NCBI GenBank assembly: GCA_018873225.1 | Contig: JAEILZ010000003.1 | Coordinates: 3,410,001 to 3,474,000 of the forward strand | Direction of reading: 5' to 3' | From: [Phialemoniopsis] sp. UDSM-2020 | Lineage: Eukaryota; Ascomycota; Sordariomycetes; Thyridiales; Thyridiaceae | DNA length: 64,000 bases | Program-made: the position numbers and the translations under genes | Notes under the pieces: model-generated | What the model was told of the DNA's origin: nothing | The model's input: the letters and a program-made list of their open reading frames with translations, nothing else | Database searches by the model: none | In this document: in pieces, positions 11,453 through 22,161 of the stretch | Layout: each line of letters opens with the position of its first letter | Position numbering within the stretch: the stretch's first letter is position 1

Positions 11453-12584
11453 TTATCTGTCCTTCCTAGACTCTTGCGTGGTGGTGTCTTCCGTCGCATG
11501 GCCTGTGCGGTCTTCTGTTGACGGTTCGTTATCATCATCGTCGTCATCGTCATCGCCCTGCACATCCATGACACGCTCGCTGGCTTGCTCCAAGAATCGG
11601 CCACTCACTGCGCCCACCCCTTTCCATACGAGCTAGATTCATGTCAGCTATAAGAACCACTTCAAGTCGAATCAGAAGCAAACTTACTCCAAGAAAGGTG
11701 AAAACACCTATCACAATGAGAAGCCAGTTGATGTTGTCAATCCTGTCCTGACCACCTCCGCGCTGGCGACCACCGAGTCCACCACCCGTCCGGAAATTGA
11801 ACCAGTACCATGGGCCAGCGGCTATGATGGTCTTCACGAAACCTAGGATTCCAAGAGAGAAGAACCCTTTCATAAAGTGCTCCCACCAACCTCCAGGCAA
11901 CTCCTCTTGAAGAGCAAAAATCTCTTGCAGCTCTTCGTCGCCAACGATATCGATGACAGTCCCAGTCACTGTCCCGAGAGGATCCAACCACAGATTGAGG
12001 ATGGGGTCTGCAACGAAGCCCAGGATCCAGACAGCGAGAGTGAAGACGATAAAGGTGGCAAAGCCGCGTGTGAGGCGATTCGAGATCCAGCCTGCCCATT
12101 TCAGGCGGTCCATCCTGTACTCAAAGCCACACGTAGGACACTTCCAGAAGTTGCGGTCGGAGAGGGGAGACGCTTGTCGCCATGCCTGCAGGCAGCCCTC
12201 GTGCACGTATCTCTGGGTACCTTTGCATTTGCAGGGTGAGATCAGACGGCCGGAGTCGGGGTCCTCGGAGTTGTAGGTCACGCGGGGCTTGGGTCGCAAG
12301 AAAGACGCTGGTCCTTCAACTGGTACCTCAAACGACGGTTGAACAACCTCCAGGCAGATCCTGCAAGTTCGCGGTTTGTAGTGCTTCTGCTGAGCCGTGG
12401 GCTGCTGAGGCTCGGGTGTAGCAGCGGGTTCTTCGCTGTGAGCTGTGTCTCCTTCGCTATGATGAGCACGAGCGCCTTCGGCATGGTCGGCATTGCGGTC
12501 ATCAATATGGTTTTCGGGAGGTGCTGTTGGGATATCATCTGGCCAGGACCACGAAGAGCCCATGTCTAGAGGCTGGGAATCCAT
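11453..12584 (-). CDS. RING-CH (MARCH-type) membrane E3 ubiquitin ligase
   Basis: MARCH-type ligases ubiquitinate membrane proteins from the ER or endosome. Exons 12584-11688 and 11632-11453 give 358 aa. Residues 1-75 are acidic, His-rich and probably disordered. The C4HC3 RING-CH domain spans about 76-155: TCRICLE, SPCKCKGTQRYVHEGCLQAW and WKCPTCGFEY. Three hydrophobic segments follow (FATFIVFTLAVWILGFV, FFSLGILGFVKTIIAAG, INWLLIVIGVFTFLG). The intron 11633-11687 splits the third; reading through it gives a false C-terminus, while splicing gives LVWKGVGAVSGRF and a tail with eight consecutive Asp. The first ATG is at 12584; upstream in-frame codons include only a GTG. Substrates cannot be inferred. 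Confidence 0.88.
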
Positions 12585-13529
12585 CGCTGACACAGAAAGC
12601 CAGTAGCACGCGAGCTACCAGGCCAGGGAAAAGGGTAGAAAGCGATGCGAAAGGAGTGGTACAGTCACTGCACAGAGGAATAAGTTGGGTTCATGCAGCC
12701 GGCGGCGACGGGAGCAACGGTCGACCTAGACAGAGATGAAGTGTGCAACGTCGTTACCATAGCGCTGCTTTGGGCAAATGCGACACCTCACATAGTGACA
12801 GAAAGAGCGCGTCACAGACTTAGAAGGAAGGCGCCTGAGAAATGATCTTGTAACGTGGCAGGAGCTTTTGCTGGATTTGCGGATGTTGTGGGAAGTCTGG
12901 TGGTTCTCTCGTCTTCCACCCGGGAACGGACTAGGAAGATGTACACCAGACCCAACTCCGAGCACGGGCCAAGTGGGTTCCCTCAAATCCTACATGTACC
13001 TGCTGTGATCGTCCCATAGTGATATCAAATTTGCAAAAATAGAAGATAATTATTCCACTACCTGGCTGTACCTAAATAGATAGTTTTGCAGTACAAGTGA
13101 CTTTAGGTACTGAATTTCATCCTAAACACTGGTTTGATTTGATGTTGACCAAACTCCAGGGCTTCATCACCCGGGGAGGGAACATTGAGAAACCCCGACG
13201 ACCCAATCACTGAGCTCCAAACCAGGCGGGTCACTGAGGCGCCACACCAGGCTGGCGACCAGCGAGCACGGTCCACCCCGAGGCCTAGCGCAGACCGCCT
13301 ACTAACTAGAGCTGTGTTCAATCGACGCGCAAACTTCCACGGTGCCTGGAGGCGGGAGCTGTGACAACCGGAGCTTCTATCGTAGCCTCATCGCTCAGCT
13401 AAACCGACACCCTTCCTCCCATTTCATCCACCACAACCTGCGCCACGACCTTCTTGCCATATTCCGAGACCACTTCCCCGCCAGATCCAGCATCACTTCT
13501 ACCGCAGTCCTCTGCGTCGATAGAAAACC
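12585..13529. other. Divergent promoter region, RING-CH gene / proteasome alpha-2
   Basis: Both neighbours are transcribed away from this 945-bp interval, so it carries two promoters. Short frames inside (for example minus 12726-12986) are Ser/Arg-rich without a domain. The bases before 13530 are C-rich, as expected for a leader. Confidence 0.5.
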
Positions 13530-14635
13530 ATGGCGGACCGATACTCGTTCTCTCTGACGACATTCTCCCCCAGGTTCGTGCTCACCCCCAAGTGATCTCA
13601 CACGCAAGCTATTCTAACGCAAACTCTGCAGCGGCAAGCTGGTTCAGATCGGTGAGCACACACTATTTCAATCACATCCGAGCTTGCGGCGACGGTGTCA
13701 GATGGCGATGTTTAGGGAGAGGATAAGCAGCTAATAATGTTCCTTCAGAATATGCTCTGAATGCGGTCAACCAGGGCGTAACAGCTCTTGGCATCAAGGG
13801 TGAGTTTAGAAACCACTGGGAATATACAATTTCGCTTGCTTACACAATGCAGCCACCAACGGCATCGTACTCGCGACAGAGAAGAAGTCATCGTCGCCGC
13901 TCGCCGATCCCTCATCGCTCTCCAAGATCTCCCACATCACGCCCAACATCGGCATGGTCTACTCCGGCATGGGCCCGGATTACAGAGTGTTGGTTGACAG
14001 GGCGCGAAAGGTGTCGCACACTGGCTACAAGCGCATCTACAACGAGTACCCGCCGACGAGAATATTGGTCCAGGATGTCGCGAGGGTTATGCAGGAGGCC
14101 ACCCAGTCTGGCGGTGTCCGCCCGTACGGTGTCAGTCTCTTGATTGCCGGCTGGGACGAGGGCATCCTGCCCGAGGAGGAAGACAAGGAGGAATTGACCG
14201 AGACGGGAGAGAAGAAGCCGTCCAGCAAGACTGGTGGCATTCACAAGGGCGGTCCCATGCTGTACCAGGTCGATCCCTCTGGTAGCTACTTCCCATGGAA
14301 GGCCACTGCCATCGGCAAGAGCGCTACCTCTGCCAAGACTTTCTTGGAGAAGCGGTACACCGAGGGCCTGGAGCTTGAGGATGCCGTCCACATTGCTCTG
14401 CTGACGCTGAAAGAGACCATCGAGGGTGAGATGAACGGCGATACGATCGAGATTGGTAAGCCCACCTATTCACTTCCTCTTAGATGTACAATCACGAGAA
14501 ACTAACATAACGATAGGCATTGTTGGCCCACCAGCAGAGCATCTACTCGGGGTTGAGGGTGTGGAGGGTGCTGTTGGACCCCGGTTCCGGAAGCTGTCTT
14601 CGCAGGAGATCGAGGACTATCTGACGAACCTGTAG
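13530..14635 (+). CDS. PRE8: 20S proteasome subunit alpha type-2 (one-base phase conflict at intron 3)
   Basis: This is a subunit of the 20S core alpha ring. Exons seen: 13530-13573, 13632-13651 (only 20 nt), 13750-13799, 13853-14455 and 14517-14635. The N-terminus is the canonical alpha signature ([23 protein letters not shown]) split over three exons, then GVTALGIK and [31 protein letters not shown] and [16 protein letters not shown] linker near residue 175 carries an acidic/lysine insert ([15 protein letters not shown]). All joins are in phase except intron 3: AAG|GTGAGT...GCAG|CC leaves one base missing from the Ala codon after Lys. With one more G the protein would be 278 aa. This is either an assembly error, non-canonical splicing or a real lesion. 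The RING-CH gene is divergent. Confidence 0.9.
13800..13852 (+). other. Intron 3 of PRE8 with incompatible phase
   Basis: This is a 53-nt GT-AG intron. The upstream exon ends exactly at codon AAG (phase 0), but the downstream exon starts at position 2 of the conserved Ala codon (GCC). No alternative GT or AG within reach fixes the frame. Confidence 0.7.
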
Positions 14636-15217
14636 AGTCTGGGCAGTGGGACATTCGCGCGGGGTGTACTTGTACCAATAATATCCATAGAGCCGAAAGA
14701 GCTTCATAAAACGTTTCACGGGATCAAGGCACATACATGGAATGGCACAGATACTGCAATGTGAGTCATTGTCGAAGTGCGTGGTACTCATGCAGGTGAA
14801 GGTTCATCCTGACCGCCCCTCATATAAGATCGGTCGTGGGTGCCTTTTCCCCACCACTCCTCAAATCCGCACCGAAAGCTTGGTAGAGATACATAATACA
14901 AAAGCGTGTATCAATTGAGTCGGCATTGCAAAAATCACGGAAACGCGCAGCATCTTCCCAATCAAGATGAAAACCCAAAGTCGTTCTCATTCGTCAAAAA
15001 CGACTCCCGTGTGGGCTGGATCATGGTCGTCAGAAGCACGCGCTGCGGGCCAATCAGCTGCAGGCCGGCTCTGCTTGCGAAGCCGCCCATCGCACCGCCG
15101 CGTCACGGCCTAAAGGCCTGGACATACAAACCAGACCCGCCTGAGGCATACGCAAGAGCCTCGGGCATCACGTCGTCAGCCATCGACGCCTTGTGCAGTG
15201 ATCGGCTGCGTCCGGTC
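14636..15217. other. PRE8 3' region and DCL2 promoter
   Basis: A CCAATCA box lies at 15050 on the plus strand, about 170 bp before the chosen DCL2 start. The DCL2 frame is open upstream of 15218, but that extension is rich in Arg, Cys and Pro and unlike the acidic Dicer N-terminus. Confidence 0.45.
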
Positions 15218-18200
15218 ATGTCGTTCTACGACGATGACTTCGCACCACTTACCGATTCCGGCGATGAACTTGCATCGCCAGGACTGGTGCATCACAGTGA
15301 CGATGGCGTCCCGGGGCAGTATAATAGTGATCAAGATGCCTCCGATTCAGATTCCGCCCCCGTTGGCGAAGAGCAGGAGGAAGAATCTACCGTCATGGCT
15401 GCCAGGGCATACCAGCTCGAGATGCTCGAGGCGAGCCTCGAGGGTAATACCATAGTTGCTGTATGTCCAGCCTCAACTCTGATCGACATGATTCCTCGTT
15501 ACTGATGCCCCTCAGATGGACACGGGAAGTGGCAAGACGCAGGTGTAGGTTTTGAAGTATCTAAGTTCGAGTCCAACCTTAATGACAGTGTTCGGTGGTG
15601 CAGGGCTATTCTACGGATCATTGCAGAGCTTGAACGCAGCCCATTAGACAAGGTACGCTCTGCTTTCAAGTCTAGAAGTACTGATAAGCCTGACCGTAAC
15701 TTGTAGATTATATGGTTCCTCGCTCCCACGGTACCGCTCTGCTCGCAACAATACGAGGTCCTCAAAACCCAGGTGCCCGCCATTCAGGCGCGGCTTCTCA
15801 CTGGCGAAGACAACGTCGATTCCTGGTCAGAGCAGAAAGTATGGGATGCTGCTTTGCTCAATGCTAGACTTGTTGTCTCTACATATCAAGTTCTCCTAGA
15901 TGCCTTGAGCCACTCGTTTGTGAAGCTGGGCTCGCTTGGGCTCATCATATTTGATGAAGGTTGGTTGATCCGCATTGCATTGTACTCATAGGCTGCTCGA
16001 GACTGACTATGAACCACAGCACACAATTGCTCAAAGAAGAATCCTGGCCGAAGGATCATGACTGAGTTCTACTGGCCCGCTAAGAGGGCGGATAAGGCCA
16101 TTCCGAGCATCCTAGGACTGACAGCCAGTCCTGTAATGGGATCTCGCCTCGAGGGACTCGAGGAGCTCGAGCAGACGCTTGATGCTGTGTGCAGAAGCCC
16201 TACCCAGCACCGAGAAGAGCTCTTGACTCACGTCAAACGGCCATCGATGGTAATTGACACCTACGAAAAAGAGGTTCCCCCTTCGTCGCGGTCGGGCTTC
16301 ACCACAAACATGCTCCGGCTTGAATCTGTCGTACAAGGGCTCGACATACTTCAAGACCCATACGTACAATATCTTCGGCAACAGAGCTCTGAAAAGAGTA
16401 AGAAAAAGCTGGAAGCCACGCTTATGAAGCAGGACACCAAGATCATGAAACAAGTGCAGTCCTTCTGTCGGAAGAGTGTCGAGATCTGCCGTGATCTCGG
16501 CACTTGGGCAGCCGATTACTACATCCATGAGGTCGTCAGGCGCTACACATCGAAAATACCCAAAGAGCATCTCATTTTAGAGGATCTTGACGATGCAGAG
16601 GATCTCTACCTCTACAAAATCTTTCAAAGCATCCAAGCAACGGCACCATCAGCCGAGTCCCTGGGCGTTTCTAATATCTCGACCAAGCTGCAAACATTGA
16701 TCGACATGCTGTCAACATACGACGGAGAACCTGTAGGGATTGTTTTTGCCAAGGAGCGGGCCACAGTTGCTGTGCTCTCTCACATTCTTTCCATCTATAC
16801 AGGCCTATCTATTCGCTATTCTATTGGCGCCATGGTTGGTACGTCGACTGGGGCAGGTAAACGGCAAGATTACCTCAACCTGTCCAAGACTGAAGATCTT
16901 CAATCTTTACAGAGGTTCCGAACTGGAAGAGTCAACCTCCTGGTGGCTACCAGTGTCCTCGAGGAAGGCATTGACGTACCCGCTTGTAACCTCGTGATCT
17001 GCCTTGACAGACCTGAAAGTCTGAAATCGTTTATCCAGCGCCGTGGACGGGCAAGACTGCACTCTTCACAGCTGCATCTTTTCATTGCTCGGGGCTCTGA
17101 CGGTAAGTCCGCAGATGAGTGGCTAGCGCTTGAAGAGGAGATGAAGAGAAGATATGAGGATGAGATGCGCGAGCTCGAAGAGTTGGAGCATGTCGAGGAG
17201 TCCGACATACCGGACTTCGCGCCGCTCAGAGTCGAGGCTACCGGGGCACAGCTGACCCTTGACGATGCCAAGGGTCACGTACAGCATTTCTGTGCAACTT
17301 TGTCGTCACGAAAATTTGTTGCATGGAAGCCCGAGTACGTCATAGATGCGGAATCTTCAGCTCCTCTTCTGAGAGCGACTGTGTTGCTGCCCGTTTCGCT
17401 GCCACAGGCTCTTCGCCAGGCCTCGAGCAGTCGTGCGTGGAGATCTGAGAAGAATGCTTGCAAAGATGCAGCGTTTCAGGCCTACAAGGCATTGTACCGC
17501 GCCAAACTTCTCAACGATAACCTCCTTCCCATCAGGGAGTCTGACTTGGTCAAAGAGGTCGAGGGACGTGCGAGCCTAGGCATGGTAAAAGAACAATACA
17601 ACCCTTGGCACAAAGTCGCACATGCTTGGAGCCGTGGAAGCCACAATATTCAACAAAGCGGACTGAGGCTTCTCGATGAAGAAGGCTCTGAGCTACATCA
17701 GTTCAGTATTCTACTGCCTATCTCGATCCCGAAGTTCACGCCCTTGTCGCTTTATCTCGACCACCACTCGACCGTCCCTTTGACTTTGGAGCGGTCAAAG
17801 GTTGACAAAAAGCCCAAGGTTGCAGACGCTCTGGAGCACACTTCCACGTTACTGGCCTTGTCGTATGGCCACAGATGGCCCATGTCAAACCGACATCAAC
17901 TCGCGCGCTTCGTATTGACTGACACCTCCCTCAACAGCGAGTTCATTGGAAATCAGCCCTTTCACCCCAATTTGATGACCGAAGATCAGCCTACATGTCT
18001 GGTCCGGGATTCCGGGGGTTGTCCATACATCTACGACACCTGGATTCCGTCAAAGCCGCCGATAGAGCTTATTCGCGACCCGTACAAAGGGTTCGAGGAT
18101 TCGCCAGAGGATATCCCTTACTTGATTGTGAATAAATGGCCCAAGAAGGCTGGCTTTTTTCAACCTCAGACACAGAACGACTTAGAAGAGCCGACGAGTT

Positions 18201-19795
18201 CCAAGCCGTACGCCCGCGTACTTCCCGTCCCCGAAAGCAGGGTTGATCAGATACCTACACTATATGCCCGAATTGGCATGCTGATCCCTTCCATAACACA
18301 TGCTCTTGAGGTACACCTGGTGGCAAGCGAGTTGTTGTCCTCGACAAGACTGGGAGAGCTTGGGATCACAGACTTGTCCTTGATCGTCACGGCCATCTGT
18401 GCCCCCTCTGCTAGGGAGCCAACTGACTATGAAAGAATCGAGTTTCTCGGGGACTGTGTCCTGAAGCTTTGCGCCACAGTGAACTGTGCTTCTCAGCGTA
18501 AGCCAACCCTCGTCCAGTTCAAAATTGACATGCACATTAACATCATTCAAGACCTCGACTATCCAGAAGGATATCTCTCCCTTCTCAAAGACAAGCTTGT
18601 GGCCAACTCCAGGCTCAGCCGAGCCGCCATCGAGTTCGGCCTGGACCAGTTCATTCTCACGCGGCAGTTCACCCTCAAAGAATGGAAAACGCTATATGAG
18701 ACCGACTTGACTACACAAGTGACGGAGTCCGAATCAACTAGGAAATTGTCGACCAAGACACTGGCTGATGTCGTCGAAGCCCTCATTGGCGTCTCCTATA
18801 TCCATGGCGGCATCGCCAAAGCCTTGCAATGTATCTCGTTCTTCTTGCCAGAGAGAAAATGGCAGGACCTCGAAACGGGGAGACGGATTCTATACGACGC
18901 AGCCCCTTCCGACACAAAGCTTCCCCCTATTCTCGCACCGCTGGAGAAACTCATCGGCTACACCTTCAAGAAGAAATCCCTTCTCGTCGAAGCCATGACG
19001 CACTCCTCCTACAACGTCCCCGGCACGACCGCCTGCCTCGAGCGCTTCGAATTCATCGGCGACGCCGTCCTCGACAACATCGTCGTCAATAAGCTCTTCG
19101 CCGTCGCCGACCCGCCCCTCGCCAACCACGAGATGCACCTGCTGCGCACCGCCCTCGTCAACGGCGACTTCCTCGGCTTCCTCGTCATGGAGCTCGGCAC
19201 CACGGTCCCCCGCTGCGACATCGTCGCCGACAGCCACGAGATCGTCGAGCGCGAGGCCACGACGCCGCTCTGGAAGTTCATGCGCCACTCGTCGAGCGAG
19301 CTCGGCATCGAGCAGCGCGCCGCCGAGGCCCGGCACGCCGGCGTGCGCGACCGCATCGTCGCCGCGCTCGAGGGCGGGACGCACTACCCCTGGGCGCTGC
19401 TGGCGCGCCTGCGCGCGCAAAAGTTCTACTCCGACCTGTTCGAGTCGCTCCTCGGCGCGCTGTGGATCGACTCGGGCGGCGACGAGGCCGTCTGCGAGTC
19501 CCTGCTCGAGAAGGCCGGGTTGCTGCCGTACCTGCGGCGGATACTCCGCGACGGGATCCACATGTGGCACCCCAAGGAGGAGCTGGGTCGCCTGGCGGAC
19601 CGGGAGAAGGTCCTGTACGAGACGCAGCTGAGGGAGCCGGATGAGGAGGACGGGGACAAGTACTTCGTGGGCCGGGTTTCGGTGGGGAGCGACTTTAGCG
19701 TCGAGGTCAGGGACGGGGTGAGCAAGGACGAGGTCAAGATCAAGGCTGCGGAGGAGGCGGTGCGGCTGTGGAAGGAGAGGGCGGCTCGGTCGTGA
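15218..19795 (+). CDS. DCL2: Dicer-like protein 2 (RNA silencing ribonuclease)
   Basis: DCL2 cuts long dsRNA to small RNAs in fungal quelling and antiviral RNAi. Exons are 15218-15460, 15516-15544, 15604-15652, 15707-15959, 16020-18497 and 18552-19795 (1431 aa). An acidic N-terminus ([15 protein letters not shown]) precedes the DExD/H helicase: Walker [10 protein letters not shown] near residue 82, DEAH spanning intron 4, LTASP, and the helicase C motif [11 protein letters not shown] near 530. The Dicer dimerization domain covers about 605-690. There is no PAZ domain, as in other fungal DCL2. RNase IIIa ([12 protein letters not shown] with [11 protein letters not shown]) and IIIb ([12 protein letters not shown] with [12 protein letters not shown]) keep the acidic catalytic pairs. 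The tail fits a dsRNA-binding domain. Intron 18498-18551 is 54 nt without a stop; removing it restores [13 protein letters not shown]. The last 800 bp are far richer in G/C-ending codons than the rest. Confidence 0.95.
18498..18551 (+). other. Stop-free 54-nt intron in DCL2
   Basis: It has donor C|GTAAGC, an internal TAAC branch-like motif and acceptor TTCAAG|AC. The length is a multiple of three and lacks stops, so unspliced translation adds 18 residues inside RNase IIIa, between the GD-containing motif and DYPEGYLS. The family has no such insertion there. Confidence 0.75.
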
Positions 19796-20259
19796 TGGCA
19801 GGTAGATAGATGAACCACAAGACGCAGAACATCGTGGGAACGTCTAGATGATCTCCAGCTCTCCCCATCCTTGACCCTTCTTGACTAGCCTTCTCAGATT
19901 CCTAGTTCTCCCCACCATTTGACCGATTAGTCGCTTGTATAGCTGGTCACGGAGGGCGAGACACATACCTAAGGTTCCTTTCCCAACGTTTATATCGGTA
20001 GGTAGTCTCGCAAATTATGTATCGTCACTCCGTGCTGAGCAGAACGCAATGGAATTCATAGTCTCCTTATTAAACCTCTGTCCTAAGGATTCGATGCCCA
20101 TACAGGCACAAAGCAACAGTATGCCCTTCGCTGTACGATGACGAAGAATAGCATCTTGCATAAATCATTCCTGCCAACATCGCGGATAAGCCGCCTCAAC
20201 GCAATTCCTCGGCAAGTCTGAATAGGCCTCACGACCCCCCAAAATTTGTTCTTCTTGCC
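19796..20259. other. Convergent 3' space between DCL2 and DUF7918 gene A
   Basis: These are 464 bp of AT-richer DNA between the two stop codons. Nothing recognisable beyond presumed 3' UTRs. Confidence 0.45.
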
Positions 20260-21425
20260 TTAGTCTCGACGCGCCTTGTCCTCGAGCATCTCCCGGCCTA
20301 GACGCATGATCTCAGTGATAGGCAGAGAGTCGAACCTCTCGCCAGCCAGTCGCGTGATCTCGGCAAGGGACATGGTGTTGATGTTCGCTAAATCTCGACG
20401 CTCCTTTTCCTCAAGCGCCTCCTGGGCTAGACGGATGGTCTCGGTTATGGGCAAGGACTCAAATCTCTCGCGAGCCAGTCGCATAATCTCGGCGATGGGC
20501 ATGGAGTTGATATTAGCCCGGGCTGGAGCAGGTGTAGGATCACGCGGGATGATGAGCATCTTTTGAAGATCCTCTACATAGGTGGTCAGTATGCGAGGTG
20601 CGAAACTACTATGGTGATACTTACCTTTGGAACGGTAGTAGAATCTGAAGATGACCTCAGGACGGGCTCCGTAAACACATCTCCTTCTCTTGAGACCGGG
20701 GATAGCCGACTTGTCAGGAGAGCTATTGTGACATTAGTATATTCTATGATTGGAAACCAAAGAGTGTTAGGCGTCAGCACCCACAGGCTCATTCCATGCG
20801 AAATGGCTTTGCCTTTGAGACTCTTTTCCGCAAGGTCCATATCCTGCTCTTCGACGAAGCCAGAGTCCATTTTCCAGAAAAGTTCGCCAAATGCCGTCGA
20901 GCGGACAAGCTGAACTTCGACAACACCAAGTTTCTGTGCTCGGATTCCATCATCTTCAACGCGGCGCATATCTGCATCCTCGACTTCGTCCTGTTAGAAT
21001 GAATAAAAACAGCTCGGCTGCCGTAAGCAATACTCACTGATGTTCACTGCCTTGAAAATCATCTTGCTCAAAAAAGCCTCTCCGACTGTCTCGCCACGTT
21101 TGGTGGCTCCCTCCACGAGCCACTCGTCACTGTTGTTCTTGTCGGGCCTCATGAGTCTTCCATTGATTTTCTTTCCATCAACGGAGACTGTGACGCGGCA
21201 ACGGTTCTCGGCGGTTGCGAGATACCATGGGTCCTTAGGAGTTATGTGGATGCGAACCGCAAACTCAGCTCCGTCTGTAGACTCGATGTACTTGGAGACC
21301 ACCGAAGTGTCATCACCGGCATCCTGCGCATCCATGGCCTGGACCTCTTCGCAGTCGTACTCGACGGCCTTGACGCCATTCACCTCGACCGTGACCTCGA
21401 AACCATGGTCTTCAAGGATCGCCAT
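20260..21425 (-). CDS. DUF7918-family protein A, with repeated helical C-terminus
   Basis: This is a fungal family of unknown function. Minus-strand exons 21425-21038, 20983-20785, 20722-20625 and 20573-20260 give 332 aa. The conserved core starts MAILEDHGFEVTVEVNG, followed by SKYIESTDGAEFAVRI, VSVDGKKINGRLM and FRFYYRSK plus LIIPRDP. It is the neighbour's paralogue: exon 2 is exactly 199 nt in both and intron phases run 1, 2, 1 in both. From about residue 248 the protein differs: two tandem 42-43 aa repeats (ANINSMPIAEIMRLARERFE and ANINTMSLAEITRLAGERFD) end at the stop. The acceptor at 20983/20984 was set by analogy with gene B. The same frame extends upstream of 21425, but the paralogue supports this Met. 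Confidence 0.85.
20263..20517 (-). repeat. Two tandem coding repeats of about 129 bp in DUF7918 gene A
   Basis: Unit 1 is 20517-20389 and unit 2 is 20388-20263. Translated, 29 of 42 positions match. Each unit splits into two weaker halves with the pattern (S/T)(M/L)(P/S)(I/L)(A/T)E..RLA.E, so there are four related segments of about 21 residues, rich in Glu, Arg and Leu and probably helical. Confidence 0.85.
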
Positions 21426-22161
21426 GGTATATGGCCGAGATGATGCTCGTGCTGGTTTCGTGACAGGTGACTTTTTACTTTGAGCCCATGAGAAAGAGGT
21501 CGGTGTCCTTTGGAAGTGGGAGCTGAAATTGGTACCTGTTTGTGGAAAGGCTCTCTGTAGCTGGGATAGAGAGTGTCTTGGTGTAATCAGATGTTGGGAA
21601 GGCAAAGAGACAATTCTGAGATGGTTCTGATCCGGGTTTGATCAAGATCTGACCAAGTTATGATATGTCACTAGGTCCACAGGAGTCGTCTACCGCGTAC
21701 TAAGACCCAGGAAAGGCGCAATAGGAGTAAAAGCTTAACGAGATAAAAAAAATTATTGACGACAAAGGGTGTTGGCAAGGCAATCAGTTACAGCAAACGA
21801 CGTGAACCGACTCAGTCACGCTGCCGTCTGATGGAAACATTTCCTATCACTAACCGCTCGCAGTCAAACTGTATAGTGAGTGCGGTAATGCAATGCTTCA
21901 GTATAACTCAATTATTGAGCTCCGGCTCTTGAGCCGTGTACTATGCTCTCAGAGGGTAGCGTCAAGACTGCTTGACCTTTCATATCATCGCGTGCTTCAT
22001 TTTACACATTCTAGCTAACATAGCAACTTTTCTATATGGACCAGAATCAGAATGCCGCCCCGGTCTCGCAGTTTTCCCCAGCTCATCGCCATTCGTGTCA
22101 AGCCGTTCGGTCTGCGCCAGTCTCCACCACCACACAACACAACCGTGTTATCCCGAGACCA
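21426..22161. other. Spacer between tandem DUF7918 genes
   Basis: This 736-bp AT-rich interval (for example around 21740-21760) holds the promoter of gene A and the 3' end of gene B, both minus strand. No third copy of the family was seen. Confidence 0.45.

Noticed and set aside
18481..18560. Apparent 18-residue insertion in DCL2 RNase IIIa
   Set aside because: Explained by a 54-nt stop-free intron; splicing gives the family sequence.
20320..20350. T-arm-like GAGAGGTTCGACTCTC on the minus strand
   Set aside because: It lies inside the coding repeat of DUF7918 gene A (residues RFDSL) and no other tRNA parts surround it.
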